The translations under genes were made by a program, and so were the position numbers. Under the pieces are notes generated by a model. That model was not told the DNA's origin, made no database searches, and saw nothing but the letters and a program-made list of their open reading frames with translations. A DNA stretch of 64,000 bases from an uncultured Sphingomonas sp. (lineage in GTDB: Bacteria; Pseudomonadota; Alphaproteobacteria; Sphingomonadales; Sphingomonadaceae), in NCBI GenBank assembly GCA_946482655.1, contig CAMLSA010000002.1, forward strand, positions 19,345-83,344, read 5' to 3'. This document shows positions 51,799 to 61,779 of this stretch, in pieces (position 1 is the stretch's first letter; each line of letters opens with the position of its first letter).

Positions 51799-52988
51799 TG
51801 AACGAGCTCATCTTCCTCGCGCACCGGATTCCCTTTCCGCCCGATCGCGGCGACCGCATCCGCAGTTTCCATATGCTGCGCCATATAGCGCGACGCCGGC
51901 CGGTCCATCTGCTCGGCTTCGTCGACAGCGAGGACGACCGGAAGGCGGCCAAGGAGCTGATGCCGCTCCTCGCCTCGCTCCACATCGAAGTGCGCCGCAA
52001 ATCGAAGTTGCGCGCCGGCATGGAGGCGCTGCTGCTCGGTGAGCCGGTTTCGATCACCGCCTTCGGTTCGCGCCGCATCATGCGGATGGTCGACGAACTG
52101 CTGGCCGACAGGCCGATCGACACGATCTTCGCCTATTCCGGCCAGATGGCCCAGTTCGTTCCGGACGACCGCGGCGGGCGCCGGTTCATCATGGATTTCG
52201 TCGACGTGGATTCTGAGAAATTCGCCGCTTATGGTGCGGCCGGGACCGGGTTGGTCGGCTGGGTCCACCGCCGCGAGGCCCGGTTGCTTGCGCAATATGA
52301 GAATGACGTCGGGCGCTGGGCGGACATCAATCTGTTCGTCAGCGAGGCCGAGACGGCGCTTTTCCGCAAGCGTGCCGGGCTCGCAATCAATCATGTCCGA
52401 ACGCTCGACAACGGAATTGACACTATGTTCTTCGACCCGTCGGGCTTTCCGCGCTTGGAAGGCGCCGAGCCGATGATCGTCTTCACCGGGCAGATGGACT
52501 ATCGTCCCAATGTCGAGGCGGTCGCCTATTTTGCCCGGCGTACCTTTCCGGCGATTCGCGCTAAGCATCCCACTACATTGTTCGCGATCGTTGGGCGCGA
52601 TCCGACGCCGGCGGTCCGTGAGCTCGCCGAGCTGAAGAATGTGATCGTCACCGGGGAAGTGCCCGATGTGCGGCCGTGGCTCGCCGCCGCTTCGGTGGTG
52701 GTGGCGCCGCTCGATATCGCACGGGGGGTGCAGAACAAGGTGCTCGAGGCGATGGCGATGGCGCGGCCGGTGGTCGCCTCGCCGGCCGCCTATGAGGGGA
52801 TCGATGCGGTTCCCGGCGAGCATCTGCTGGTCGCCCAGGGCTATGACATGGCCAACGCGGTCAGCCATTTGCTAGCTGAGCCTGCCGCAGGCGAAGCGCT
52901 CGGCCATGCCGCGCGCGCCCATATGATTGCGCGCTATGGCTGGGAGGCGCAACTGAGCGCTCTCGATGCGATGATCGGACTCGACTGA
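51798..52988 (+). CDS. Glycosyltransferase, XrtA-associated
   Basis: 396 residues. Begins MNELIFLAHRIPFPPDRGDR, the signature of TIGR03087-type transferases (GT-B fold). The donor half shows FTGQMDYRPNVEAVAYFAR, VARGVQNK-like IARGVQNKVLEAMAMARPVV and a closing helix. It likely adds one sugar of the repeat unit. Start sits in the TGATG of the FemAB stop. In related clusters the exosortase xrtA often follows; here the amidotransferase starts 5 bases after. Confidence 0.9.
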   Translation: MNELIFLAHRIPFPPDRGDRIRSFHMLRHIARRRPVHLLGFVDSEDDRKAAKELMPLLASLHIEVRRKSKLRAGMEALLLGEPVSITAFGSRRIMRMVDELLADRPIDTIFAYSGQMAQFVPDDRGGRRFIMDFVDVDSEKFAAYGAAGTGLVGWVHRREARLLAQYENDVGRWADINLFVSEAETALFRKRAGLAINHVRTLDNGIDTMFFDPSGFPRLEGAEPMIVFTGQMDYRPNVEAVAYFARRTFPAIRAKHPTTLFAIVGRDPTPAVRELAELKNVIVTGEVPDVRPWLAAASVVVAPLDIARGVQNKVLEAMAMARPVVASPAAYEGIDAVPGEHLLVAQGYDMANAVSHLLAEPAAGEALGHAARAHMIARYGWEAQLSALDAMIGLD

Positions 52989-52992
52989 GCCC

Positions 52993-54897
52993 ATGTGCGG
53001 AATTGCCGGAATATACCATCTTCAGACGGCCAAGCCCGTCGACGAATCCCGCATCCGCGCCATGACCGATGCGATCGCGCACCGCGGCCCCGACGGCGAC
53101 GGCGTGTGGACCGCGCCGGGTGTCGGCCTCGGCCACCGTCGGCTTGCCGTGATCGACCTGATCGGTGGCGTCCAGCCCATGGCCAGCGACGACGGACAAG
53201 TGGTGCTGATCTTCAACGGCGAAATCTATAATTTCCGAGAAGTGCGCGCCGAGCTCGAGACGCTTGGCCACAGCTTCCACACGCAAAGCGATACCGAGGT
53301 GATCCTGCAGGCATGGCTGCGCTGGGGGCCGGATTGCCTGCCGAAGCTCAACGGCATGTTCGCCTTCGCCATCCATGATGCGCGGCGTGGTGGCCTGTTC
53401 CTCGCTCGCGACCGGCTCGGCGTGAAGCCGCTTCATTATGCCGAGCTGTCCGACGGCAGCGTGATCTTCGGCTCCGAGCTGAAGGCGTTGCTCGTCCATC
53501 CGCTGCTTCGCCGCAGGCCGGATTTCAGCGCGATCGACGATTATCTGGGGCTTGGCTACGTGCCCGACGACACGAGCATCGTCGCGGGCGTGAAGAAGCT
53601 GCCCGCCGGCCATTATCTGATGCTCCAGCGTGGGCTGCCTCTGCCTCGGCCGGTGCAATGGTGGGACGTCAGCTTCGCGGATCGCGAACGAGGGTCGGCC
53701 GCGAAGCTCGAAGAGGCCCTGGTCGAGAAAATGCGCGCGGCGGTTACCTCCCGCATGATCGCCGATGTGCCTTTGGGCGCCTTCTTGTCGGGAGGGGTCG
53801 ACAGCTCGGCGGTGGTCGCGCTGATGGCCGAGGCGAGTGCCCAGGCGGTTCAGACCTGCTCGATCGGCTTCGATCATCCCGGCTATGACGAGACCCGCCA
53901 CGCCGCCGCGGTCGCCATGCGTTTCGCCACCAATCATCGCAGCCGGATCGTGTCGGCCGACGATTATGGCCTCATCGACACGCTGGTCCGCGCGTTCGAC
54001 GAGCCCTTCGCCGATGCCTCGGCGCTGCCCACCTATCGCGTGTCCGAACTGGCGCGCGAGACCGTGACGGTAGCGCTGTCGGGCGACGGTGCCGACGAAG
54101 CCTTCGCGGGATACCGCCGGCTTACCTTCTTCAACGCCGAGGAAAAGCTCCGCCGGCTGTTGCCTCAATCGTTTCGGGCGAGGCTTTTCGGCATGCTCGG
54201 CGGCGCCTATCCAAAGCTCGATTGGGCGCCCCAGATGCTGCGCGCGAAGGCGACCTTCCAGGCGCTCGGTCGGCCGGGAGAGGAGGCCTATGCCGACGCC
54301 GTCGGGGTCACGGCGCGCGCCTTGCGCCAGCGCATCTATTCGGACCGTGCCCGCAGTGATCTGCAGGGGCACCGCGCCGAGGATCGCTATATCTCCACGA
54401 TGCGGGCGGCTCCCGCGCGCGAGGGGCTGGATCGTGCCCAATATGCCGATCTCAAGATCTGGCTGCCCGGCGATATTCTCACCAAGGTCGATCGCACGAG
54501 CATGGCAGTGAGCCTCGAGGTTCGCGAACCCCTGCTCGATTACCGGCTGATCGAGTTCGGCGCGCGACTGCCGGTGCCGATGCGGGCGCGTGGCACGACC
54601 GGAAAATGGCTGATGAAGCAGGCGATGCGGCGCTACCTTCCCGACGATATTCTCTTCCGCAGGAAGATGGGATTCTCGACCCCGATCGGCGCCTGGTTCC
54701 GCGGTCCCCTCGCCGCGGAGGCGCAACGTGTCGCGCGGGGGTCCGCCCTCAGCGAAACGGGCTGGTTCGACGCCCGGGCGCTCGACACGATCGTCGCCGA
54801 GCATCAGAGCGGGCGGTCCGATCATGGCCGGCTGCTGTGGCAGCTGATGATGCTGGACAAGGCGCTGGCGAGCCTGTTCGGAGCAGGACGGGGGTAG
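52993..54897 (+). CDS. Asparagine synthase-like amidotransferase, XrtA-associated
   Basis: 634 residues. MCGIAGIYHLQ places the glutaminase nucleophile at Cys2; AHRGPDGDG and the NGEIYNF segment complete the Ntn domain. The C-terminal ATP-PP domain has LSGGVDSSAVVALM and later GDGADEAFAGYRR. Pattern of TIGR03108. It would amidate a glycan acid or related group using glutamine and ATP. Last gene of the exopolysaccharide run, convergent with truA. Confidence 0.92.
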   Translation: MCGIAGIYHLQTAKPVDESRIRAMTDAIAHRGPDGDGVWTAPGVGLGHRRLAVIDLIGGVQPMASDDGQVVLIFNGEIYNFREVRAELETLGHSFHTQSDTEVILQAWLRWGPDCLPKLNGMFAFAIHDARRGGLFLARDRLGVKPLHYAELSDGSVIFGSELKALLVHPLLRRRPDFSAIDDYLGLGYVPDDTSIVAGVKKLPAGHYLMLQRGLPLPRPVQWWDVSFADRERGSAAKLEEALVEKMRAAVTSRMIADVPLGAFLSGGVDSSAVVALMAEASAQAVQTCSIGFDHPGYDETRHAAAVAMRFATNHRSRIVSADDYGLIDTLVRAFDEPFADASALPTYRVSELARETVTVALSGDGADEAFAGYRRLTFFNAEEKLRRLLPQSFRARLFGMLGGAYPKLDWAPQMLRAKATFQALGRPGEEAYADAVGVTARALRQRIYSDRARSDLQGHRAEDRYISTMRAAPAREGLDRAQYADLKIWLPGDILTKVDRTSMAVSLEVREPLLDYRLIEFGARLPVPMRARGTTGKWLMKQAMRRYLPDDILFRRKMGFSTPIGAWFRGPLAAEAQRVARGSALSETGWFDARALDTIVAEHQSGRSDHGRLLWQLMMLDKALASLFGAGRG

Positions 54898-54943
54898 GCC
54901 GGGCAGTCGTCGAAGGAGGGTCGAGGCGCATTATCGGGGTCTA

Positions 54944-55705
54944 TCAAGTTCCTCTGCATCTATCAGGATACACCGCTTCCGTGAAATAGAGCCCGTCGGG
55001 CGGCGCGTTGAGGCCGAGGCGGGCGCGGTCCTTCGCTTCGAGCGCGTGGGACAGATCTTGGGCGTTCCAGCGTCCCCGGCCGACCAGCACGAGGCAGCCG
55101 ACCATCGAGCGGACCTGATGGTGAAGAAAGGAGCGCGCGGCCGCTTCGATCTCGATCAACTCGCCGTCCCGTCGAACGTCGAGCCGGTCGAGCGTTTTGA
55201 CCGGACTCCCCGCTTGGCAGTGCGCCGAACGGAAGGTGGTGAAGTCGTGGAATCCCACCAGCCGTTGCGCGGCGGCGTGCATCGCCACGTCGTCGAGCGG
55301 CGTGGCGACCTGCCAGGCGAGGCCGGCGTCGAGGGTGAGCGGAGCGCGGCGGTTGACGATCCGGTAGATATAGCGTCGTCCGATGCAGGAGAAACGCGCG
55401 TGCCAGTCACCCGGCACCGGTTCGCAGGCGAGGATCGCGACCGGCGCAGGCCGCAGGCGGGCGTTGAGCGCTTCCTTGAGCCGATAGGGCGTGATCGGCT
55501 TGGCGATCTCGATATGCGCCGCCATCGCCCGGCCATGGACGCCCGCGTCGGTCCGGCCCGCGGCGTGGAGAACGACCGTTTCCCCCGTCACGGCGGTGAC
55601 CGACTCCTCGATCGCCTGCTGCACGCTGGGGCCGTGGGCTTGGCGCTGCCAACCCATGAAGGGACGTCCGTCGAACTCGACCGTCAGGCGAAAACGCGTC
55701 GTCAA
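54944..55705 (-). CDS. truA: tRNA pseudouridine(38-40) synthase
   Basis: 253 residues from a TTG at 55705 overlapping the fmt stop by 4 bases (TTGA). [17 protein letters not shown] is the start typical of Tru[16 protein letters not shown] carries the catalytic aspartate; [18 protein letters not shown] is the conserved C-terminal part. It makes pseudouridine in the tRNA anticodon arm. Longer in-frame upstream sequence lies inside fmt and is not part of it. Confidence 0.95.
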   Translation of the reverse strand: MTTRFRLTVEFDGRPFMGWQRQAHGPSVQQAIEESVTAVTGETVVLHAAGRTDAGVHGRAMAAHIEIAKPITPYRLKEALNARLRPAPVAILACEPVPGDWHARFSCIGRRYIYRIVNRRAPLTLDAGLAWQVATPLDDVAMHAAAQRLVGFHDFTTFRSAHCQAGSPVKTLDRLDVRRDGELIEIEAAARSFLHHQVRSMVGCLVLVGRGRWNAQDLSHALEAKDRARLGLNAPPDGLYFTEAVYPDRCRGT

Positions 55706-56610
55706 AGATGGGTGCCCGGCGGAATCGCGAAGCCGCGCAACAGTTCGACGGTGCTCATCGCGGCCTTGCCTGCCCGCTGGACGCGGGTCGGGCGGATGGC
55801 GCCATAAATGCATTCGATCGTCAGCCACTCGTCGAGCACCTCCCCGGGGGCCCCGAGACCGTCGGTTTCGATCAGCTCGCAGGCAAGAACCCGGATGCGC
55901 TCGCCCTGATATTCGAACCACGCGCCGGGCGCCGGATTAAAGGCGCGGACCTGACGCTCGACCTGTCCGGCTGGCTCCCGGAAATCGAGCCGGGCCTCCG
56001 CTTTGTCGATCTTCGGAGCATAGGTCGATCCGGTCTCGGGCTGGAGGATCGGCGGGTAGGCGCCCGGATCGGCAAGCACCTTGATCATCAGCGCGGCGCC
56101 GCTGGCGGCGAGCTCGTCGCTCAGCTCCCCCGCGGTCTTGCGATCCATCGGGGTTTCCAAGGTGGCGAGCATCGGGCCGGTGTCGAGGCCGCGTTCCATC
56201 CGCATGATGGTGACGCCGGTGAACGGATCGCCCGCAAGGATCGCGCGCTGCACGGGCGCGGCGCCGCGCCACCGCGGCAGGATCGAGCCATGGACGTTAA
56301 GGCAACCGAGCCGCGGCACATCGAGGATCGGCTGTGGCAGGATCAGCCCATAGGCGGCGACCACCGCGGCGTCGAGATCGAGCGCTGCGAAGGCGGCCTG
56401 AATCTCCGAATCCCGAAGGGTGACTGGACAGCACACCTGGATGCCCAATGCCTCGGCGCGCTGCTGGACGGGCGAGGGCATCAGCGCCTTGCCACGGCCG
56501 GCCGGGCGCGGCGGCTGACAATAGGCGGCGGCGACGTCGTGACCTGCCTCGACCAGCGCGTCGAGCGTCGGCACGGCGAAGTCCGGGGTTCCCATGAAGG
56601 CGATGCGCAT
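55702..56610 (-). CDS. fmt: Methionyl-tRNA formyltransferase
   Basis: 302 residues from ATG 56610 ([19 protein letters not shown]). [20 protein letters not shown] holds the formyl-tetrahydrofolate-site residues; [18 protein letters not shown] follows. It formylates initiator Met-tRNA. Transcribed with truA; divergent from recR. Confidence 0.96.
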   Translation of the reverse strand: MRIAFMGTPDFAVPTLDALVEAGHDVAAAYCQPPRPAGRGKALMPSPVQQRAEALGIQVCCPVTLRDSEIQAAFAALDLDAAVVAAYGLILPQPILDVPRLGCLNVHGSILPRWRGAAPVQRAILAGDPFTGVTIMRMERGLDTGPMLATLETPMDRKTAGELSDELAASGAALMIKVLADPGAYPPILQPETGSTYAPKIDKAEARLDFREPAGQVERQVRAFNPAPGAWFEYQGERIRVLACELIETDGLGAPGEVLDEWLTIECIYGAIRPTRVQRAGKAAMSTVELLRGFAIPPGTHL

Positions 56611-56662
56611 GCGCCTTCTGAAACGCTTGCGTTGCGATGATGCAAGCCCATATCGGTAAAAC

Positions 56663-57259
56663 ATGGCATCTCCGGAGATAGAAGCGCTGGCCCAGGCATT
56701 GGCCAAGCTGCCTGGGCTCGGCCCTCGTTCGGCGCGCCGCGCGGTGCTTCACCTGCTCAAAAAGCGCGAAGCGGCGATGGCGCCGCTGCTCCGCGCTCTC
56801 GAGGCGGTCAACGAGAAGCTCACCGCCTGCCATGTCTGCGGCAATGTCGACACCAGCGATCCGTGCGGGATCTGCGGCGATCCGCGCCGCGATGCGCGAA
56901 TGCTCTGCGTGGTGGAGGAGGTCGCCGACCTCTGGGCGCTTGATCGCTCGCGGCTGTTTCCCGGGCGCTACCATGTGCTGGGCGGCCGGCTGTCGGCGCT
57001 CGATGGCGTCCGCCCCGAGGACCTGTCGATCGATTTGCTGATCGGCCGGGTCGCCGCCGGGGGAATCGACGAGGTGGTGCTGGCGATGAACGCGACCCTC
57101 GAAGGGCAGACCACCGCCCATTACATCGCGGACCGGCTCGAGAGCCTGCCCGTCCGCCTGACGCAGCTCGCGCATGGACTGCCGGTAGGCGGCGAGCTCG
57201 ACTATCTGGACGAGGGCACGCTCGCGCAGGCGCTGCGGGCGCGGAGGCCGGTGGGTTGA
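56663..57259 (+). CDS. recR: Recombination mediator protein RecR
   Basis: 198 residues. N-terminal helix-hairpin-helix [20 protein letters not shown], zinc finger [16 protein letters not shown], and Toprim domain starting [16 protein letters not shown]. Acts with RecF/RecO to load RecA at gaps. Followed by def on the same strand. Confidence 0.97.
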   Translation: MASPEIEALAQALAKLPGLGPRSARRAVLHLLKKREAAMAPLLRALEAVNEKLTACHVCGNVDTSDPCGICGDPRRDARMLCVVEEVADLWALDRSRLFPGRYHVLGGRLSALDGVRPEDLSIDLLIGRVAAGGIDEVVLAMNATLEGQTTAHYIADRLESLPVRLTQLAHGLPVGGELDYLDEGTLAQALRARRPVG

Positions 57260-57312
57260 CGAACATGACCGCATATCTTGACGATTCGAGCCCAACTACC
57301 TAGCTCAGCCCC

Positions 57313-57846
57313 ATGGCCCTCCGTCCCATTCTCGAAGCACCCGATCCGCGCCTGCGGACCATTTCAACGCCCGTCGACCGCGTCGACGACGAACTGCGCA
57401 TGCTGATCGAGGATATGTTGGAGACGATGTACGACGCGCCCGGCATCGGCCTCGCGGCGATCCAGGTCGGCGTGCCCAAGCGGGTGCTCGTGATCGATCT
57501 GCAGGAGCAGGAGGACGCCGAGGGCAAACCGATCCGCAGCCCCCGCGTGTTCGTCAATCCTGAGCTGTTCGATCCTTCCGAGCAATGCTCGATCTATAAT
57601 GAGGGCTGCCTGTCGGTCCCCGATCAATATGCCGAGATCGAACGGCCGGCGGTCATCCATGCGCGCTGGCTCGATGAGAAGGGCGAGAAGCATGAGGAGC
57701 GGATGGAGGGACTGCTCGCGACCTGCCTTCAGCATGAGATGGATCATCTCGAAGGCGTTCTCTTCATAGACCGTCTGTCGCGGCTGAAGCGCGACATGGT
57801 GCTCAAGAAGCTCGAAAAGGCCCGCCGAGCGCGCAAGGCGGCGTAG
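57313..57846 (+). CDS. def: Peptide deformylase
   Basis: 177 residues. The three motifs are [18 protein letters not shown] (metal Cys) and [12 protein letters not shown] (metal His pair with catalytic Glu). It removes the formyl group that Fmt adds, on nascent proteins. Convergent with the dioxygenase gene. Confidence 0.97.
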   Translation: MALRPILEAPDPRLRTISTPVDRVDDELRMLIEDMLETMYDAPGIGLAAIQVGVPKRVLVIDLQEQEDAEGKPIRSPRVFVNPELFDPSEQCSIYNEGCLSVPDQYAEIERPAVIHARWLDEKGEKHEERMEGLLATCLQHEMDHLEGVLFIDRLSRLKRDMVLKKLEKARRARKAA

Positions 57847-57858
57847 CGGTCCAACGCC

Positions 57859-58542
57859 TCACGCCTCCGCCCAGCTCCTCAGCAGATTGTGGTAGACGCC
57901 AGTCAGCTTGATGATCGAGGGATCGTCCTGGCCGCGCTCGATGGCGATCGCCTGGATCGCGCTGTCCAGATCGAACAGGATCCGCCGCGCGCCCTCATCG
58001 CGCACCATGCTCTGGATCCAGAAGAAGGATGAGAGCCGCTCGCCGCGGGTGATCGCCGTGACATGATGGAGGCTCGATGCCGGGTAGAGGATGAGGTCGC
58101 CGGCCGCGAGCTTGACGCCGTGCGTGCCGAGCGCGTCTTCGACGACAAGCTCGCCGCCGCCATAGCTGTCCGGATCGGACAGGAAGAGCGTTGCGGACAG
58201 ATCGGCGCGGATCCGGAAATCACTGCCCCGCTGGATGCGGATCGCGTTGTCAACATGGGTATCGAAGCGATCGCCCTCGCCATAGCGGTTGAACAGCGGG
58301 GGGAACACCTTGAGCGGCAGTGCGCCGGCGATGAACAGCGGCGATGAGCTGAGCGCGTCGAGGATGATGTTGCCGGCTTCGCGCGCTGCGTGCGAATCCT
58401 CGGGCAATTGATGGTTCTTCTTGGCCAGCGCCGACTGGTGGCCCGACGTCGCGTTGCCGTCGATCCAGGATGCGCCGGCAACGAGATTGCGGACATAGGC
58501 AAGCACAGGATCGCCGAGCACGCCCGGAATAGCCAGCATCAT
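57859..58542 (-). CDS. piuC: Fe2+-dependent dioxygenase (PiuC/YbiX family)
   Basis: 227 residues. Double-stranded beta-helix with iron ligands in [10 protein letters not shown] (H-x-D) and [14 protein letters not shown]. Full-length for the PiuC/YbiX family, which is often genetically linked to catecholate siderophore receptors such as the one at 36310. Its reaction is not established. It starts 8 bases after tonB on the same strand, so both are probably iron-controlled together. Confidence 0.92.
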   Translation of the reverse strand: MMLAIPGVLGDPVLAYVRNLVAGASWIDGNATSGHQSALAKKNHQLPEDSHAAREAGNIILDALSSSPLFIAGALPLKVFPPLFNRYGEGDRFDTHVDNAIRIQRGSDFRIRADLSATLFLSDPDSYGGGELVVEDALGTHGVKLAAGDLILYPASSLHHVTAITRGERLSSFFWIQSMVRDEGARRILFDLDSAIQAIAIERGQDDPSIIKLTGVYHNLLRSWAEA

Positions 58543-58549
58543 GGGAGGA

Positions 58550-59272
58550 TCAGCTCTTCAGGGCCCAGGTGAAAGGCAGGATGCCGCGCACCTCGACCGG
58601 CACGCCGTTGCGAATCATCGGCTGCCAGCGCCACTTGCGTGCTGCCTGCAGCACGGCTTGGTCGAGGCGCTCAAAGCCGCAACTCTGAGCGATCGAGATT
58701 TCCACCACGCGCCCGTCGGTTCCTATCAGGAGGCGCAGCAGCACCGTTCCCTGCTCACGCTTGCGGCGCGATTCAATCGGATAGCGAGGCATTTCTCCCT
58801 CGACCATCCGCTCGTCGAGATTGCCGATCGTCACCGGAATAGACGGCGGCGCCACTACGGGCGCGGGTCTTTGCGGCGGCGGGGCGACCGCTATAGGAGC
58901 CGGCGGCGGCGCGATCGTCTGGACGATCTGCGGAGGTGTGACGACCTGCGGCACGATTTCCTCGGGCATCCGCTCGGGCTTGGGAGGCTTCTCGGCGGGC
59001 GGCGGGGCAACGTCGGCGATGAGATCCACGACCAGCGGTTCCGCCTTCGGCTTGACGACTATCACGTCCAATTTGACCAGCGCGATGATCGTCGCGACGT
59101 GCAGTGCGGCGATCGTCAGGATCACCGGCCAGTTGAGCTTGCGTCCGGCGCCATAAACGGAGGCGGGCCCGGTTGACTGTACGGCGATCCGGTTGCTCGC
59201 AGGATCGGGCAGGTCGGCGAAGAAGAGTGCGTCACCCTCGCTTCCCGCGCTCCGATCTACTGTGGCGTGCAT
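58550..59272 (-). CDS. tonB: Energy transducer TonB
   Basis: 240 residues from ATG 59272 (AGGG 6 bases upstream); ATG 59317 lacks a ribosome-binding site. A membrane helix ([20 protein letters not shown]) follows ~35 cytoplasmic residues, then a proline/glutamate-rich spacer across the periplasm and the C-terminal TonB domain ([35 protein letters not shown]). It passes proton-motive energy to receptors such as that at 36310. No exbB/exbD in the window. Confidence 0.9.
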   Translation of the reverse strand: MHATVDRSAGSEGDALFFADLPDPASNRIAVQSTGPASVYGAGRKLNWPVILTIAALHVATIIALVKLDVIVVKPKAEPLVVDLIADVAPPPAEKPPKPERMPEEIVPQVVTPPQIVQTIAPPPAPIAVAPPPQRPAPVVAPPSIPVTIGNLDERMVEGEMPRYPIESRRKREQGTVLLRLLIGTDGRVVEISIAQSCGFERLDQAVLQAARKWRWQPMIRNGVPVEVRGILPFTWALKS

Positions 59273-59323
59273 CGTCACCCTGCCGACTCCCTGTGGCTGG
59301 AAAAGCGCTAGCGTCATTCATAG

Positions 59324-59338
59324 TGCAAATCAATCGCA
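59324..59338 (-). promoter_or_regulatory. Possible Fur-type site upstream of tonB
   Basis: TGCAAAT C AATCGCA, a 7-1-7 near-palindrome with halves like those of the boxes at 38845-38892. It lies 51 bases before the chosen tonB start. Weaker than the receptor boxes. Confidence 0.4.
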
Positions 59339-59357
59339 ATAGCGTTTATATTCATTG

Positions 59358-59378
59358 CTGGGCTGGACTCCAGCCCAG
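59358..59378. repeat. Perfect 9-bp inverted repeat upstream of rnr
   Basis: Arms CTGGGCTGG and CCAGCCCAG separated by ACT, 35 bases before the rnr start and in the tonB/rnr divergent region. In RNA it is a strong hairpin with a 3-base loop; in DNA it is a symmetric site. No T-run follows. Confidence 0.55.
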
Positions 59379-59413
59379 GTGACGAACCGGTCCGGCGTGC
59401 CTATGTGTGGACG

Positions 59414-61750
59414 ATGCGCCGTCCATCTTCCCCCGGTCTTCCGAGCCGCGAACAGATCCTCGACTTCATCGTCAAGTCCGAGGTGCCCGCAGGCAAGCGG
59501 GAGATCGCCCGCGCGTTCGGGCTGCAGGGCAATGAAAAGATCGCGCTCAAGTCGCTGCTCAAAGACATGGCCGATGAGGGGCTGATCGACAGCGCGCGCG
59601 GCCGTGCCTTTCACAAGATGGGTGGCATTCCCAAGGTCACCGTGCTGCGCGTGATCGATGTCACCGATGAGGGCGTGGCGCTCGCGGTGCCGGAGACGTG
59701 GCACGGCGAGAATGGCCCGCCGCCTCGATTGCGGGTGAAGGAGATGCGCGGCCGCAAGGTGCCCGCGCTCGGCGTTGGCGATCGGATTCTCGCGCGCACC
59801 GAGGAAGCGGGCAAGGGCTGGATCGCCCATCCGATGAAGAAGCTCGCGCGCGGCGAGGAGCTGATGCTGGGTGTCCTCCACCGCGAGGGTGACAAACTCT
59901 GGCTGCGTCCGGTGGACAAGCGCGAGAAGCGCGACACCTTGGTGTCCGACGCGGGCGATGCCGATGCCGGCGATCTCGTACTTGCCGAAAAGGCAGGGCG
60001 TCCGCCGCGCATCACCGCGCGGGTGACCGAGCGGCTGGGTGATCCCTTCGCGCCGCGCGCCTTCAGCCTCGTCGCGATCCACAAGTTCGGCATTCCCGAC
60101 ATCTTTTCCGAAGTCGTGCTGGAAGAGGCCGAGCTGGTGCCGAGGCTCGATCTGGGGGAGAGCCGGGAGGATCTGCGCGACCTGCCGATCGTCGCAATCG
60201 ATCCGGCCGATGCGCGTGACCATGACGATGCGATCTGGGCGGTGGCCGACGACGATCCCGCCAATCACGGCGGCTTCAAGGCGATCGTCGCAATCGCCGA
60301 CGTGTCCTTCTATGTGCGCCCCGGCTCGGCACTCGACCGCGAAGCCAAGAAGCGCGGCAACAGCGTCTACTTCCCCGACCGCGTCGTGCCGATGCTCCCC
60401 GAGGCCCTGTCGGCCGATATTTGCTCGCTCAAGCAGGGCGTCGACCGTGCCGCGCTTGTCTGCCACCTGACGATCAAGGCTGATGGCACGCTCGCCGGAT
60501 GGCGCTTCACCCGCGCGGTGGTCCGCATCGCCGCGAACATCGCCTATGAGGACGCCCAGGCGGCGATCGATCATGCCAATGGGGTCCCCCCGGTCTCGCC
60601 CGGAGCGCCGGAGTGGGATCCGGCGCTGGTCGAGAGCGCGCTCAAGCCGCTCTGGGCGTGCTGGAAGGCGCTGTTCCAGGCCCGCGAGGCCCGCGAGCCG
60701 CTCGATCTCGATCTGCCCGAGCGGCGGGTAATGCTCGATGAGAAGGGTCGCATTCTGTCGGTGGCGCCGCGCGAGCGGCTGGAGGCCCACCGGCTGGTCG
60801 AGGATTACATGATCGCCGCCAATGTCGCCGCGGCCAAGGCGCTTGAGGCCAGGAAGGCGCCGGTCATGTACCGCGATCATGAGCCGCCGAGCCGTGAGAA
60901 GCTGGTCGCGCTCAAGGACTATCTCGAGACTTTCGACATGGAATTCACCCTTGGTCAAGTGGTGCGGCCCGCCACCTTCAACCGCATCCTCGATCGGGTC
61001 ACCGACGATGCGATCAGGCCGCAGATCATGGAACAGGTGCTGCGCAGCCAGACCCAAGCCTATTACGCGCCCGCGAACACGGGCCATTTTGGCCTGGCGC
61101 TCGGCAGCTACGCGCATTTCACCAGTCCGATCCGGCGCTATGCGGACCTGTTGGTCCATCGCTCGCTGGTCGGTGCCTTTGGGCTGGAGGGCGGCCGGCC
61201 GAAGCTCAACGGCCCCGGCCGGGCGAGCGATATTCCCGCGCAATCCAAGCTGACCCAGGAAGAGGCCGAGCGGATGCCGGCGATCGGGGAGCTGATCAGC
61301 CAAGCCGAGCGCCGCGCGATGGAGGCCGAGCGCGAGACGATCGACCGCTATGTCGCCGCCTATCTTTCGACCAGGATCGGGGAAGTGCTGGAAACGCGGA
61401 TCACCGGGGTCCAGCCCTTCGGCTTCTTCGCGACGGTCGAGGGGTTGGGCGGCGACGGGCTGGTGCCGGTCTCGACACTCGGCTCCGAATATTTCCGCTA
61501 TGACGAGGCGGCGCGCGCCCTGATCGGGGAGGAGAGCGGCGAGCGCTATGATCTCGGCACGAAGCTCAAGCTTCGCCTGGTCGAGGCCAATCCGATCAAC
61601 GGATCGCTGCGTTTCGAGCTGGAGGAGGGCGGGTCCGCGCAGCCGATGCGGAGTGGCCATCGCCGTGACGGCAAAGGCAGCGGACGGCCGGTGACGGGGC
61701 GGCGCGGACGGCCCGCCAATATCCGCCACAAGGGCGGGCGGCGGCACTGA
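59414..61750 (+). CDS. rnr: Ribonuclease R
   Basis: 778 residues from ATG 59414 (GTG 59405 in frame). Order: N-terminal winged-helix-like part (SREQILDFIVKSEVPAGKRE), cold-shock-like domains, RNB catalytic domain with VAIDPADARDHDDAIWAV (metal aspartates), S1 domain near 640-725 (TRITGVQPFGFFATVEGLGG), then a basic tail. 3'-to-5' exoribonuclease for structured RNA. A long open frame on the opposite strand is a shadow. Confidence 0.96.
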   Translation: MRRPSSPGLPSREQILDFIVKSEVPAGKREIARAFGLQGNEKIALKSLLKDMADEGLIDSARGRAFHKMGGIPKVTVLRVIDVTDEGVALAVPETWHGENGPPPRLRVKEMRGRKVPALGVGDRILARTEEAGKGWIAHPMKKLARGEELMLGVLHREGDKLWLRPVDKREKRDTLVSDAGDADAGDLVLAEKAGRPPRITARVTERLGDPFAPRAFSLVAIHKFGIPDIFSEVVLEEAELVPRLDLGESREDLRDLPIVAIDPADARDHDDAIWAVADDDPANHGGFKAIVAIADVSFYVRPGSALDREAKKRGNSVYFPDRVVPMLPEALSADICSLKQGVDRAALVCHLTIKADGTLAGWRFTRAVVRIAANIAYEDAQAAIDHANGVPPVSPGAPEWDPALVESALKPLWACWKALFQAREAREPLDLDLPERRVMLDEKGRILSVAPRERLEAHRLVEDYMIAANVAAAKALEARKAPVMYRDHEPPSREKLVALKDYLETFDMEFTLGQVVRPATFNRILDRVTDDAIRPQIMEQVLRSQTQAYYAPANTGHFGLALGSYAHFTSPIRRYADLLVHRSLVGAFGLEGGRPKLNGPGRASDIPAQSKLTQEEAERMPAIGELISQAERRAMEAERETIDRYVAAYLSTRIGEVLETRITGVQPFGFFATVEGLGGDGLVPVSTLGSEYFRYDEAARALIGEESGERYDLGTKLKLRLVEANPINGSLRFELEEGGSAQPMRSGHRRDGKGSGRPVTGRRGRPANIRHKGGRRH

Positions 61751-61779
61751 CTTGGCGACGAAACGCGGTGGACGCCGCG

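Noticed and set aside
52861..54825. Missed exosortase on the opposite strand of the amidotransferase gene
   Set aside because: The long opposite frame has no membrane helices or the Cys/Arg/His exosortase residues; it is a shadow.
59330..61747. Very long open frame opposite rnr
   Set aside because: Arginine/histidine-rich translation without any domain; it is the mirror of a high-GC gene with clear RNase R motifs.
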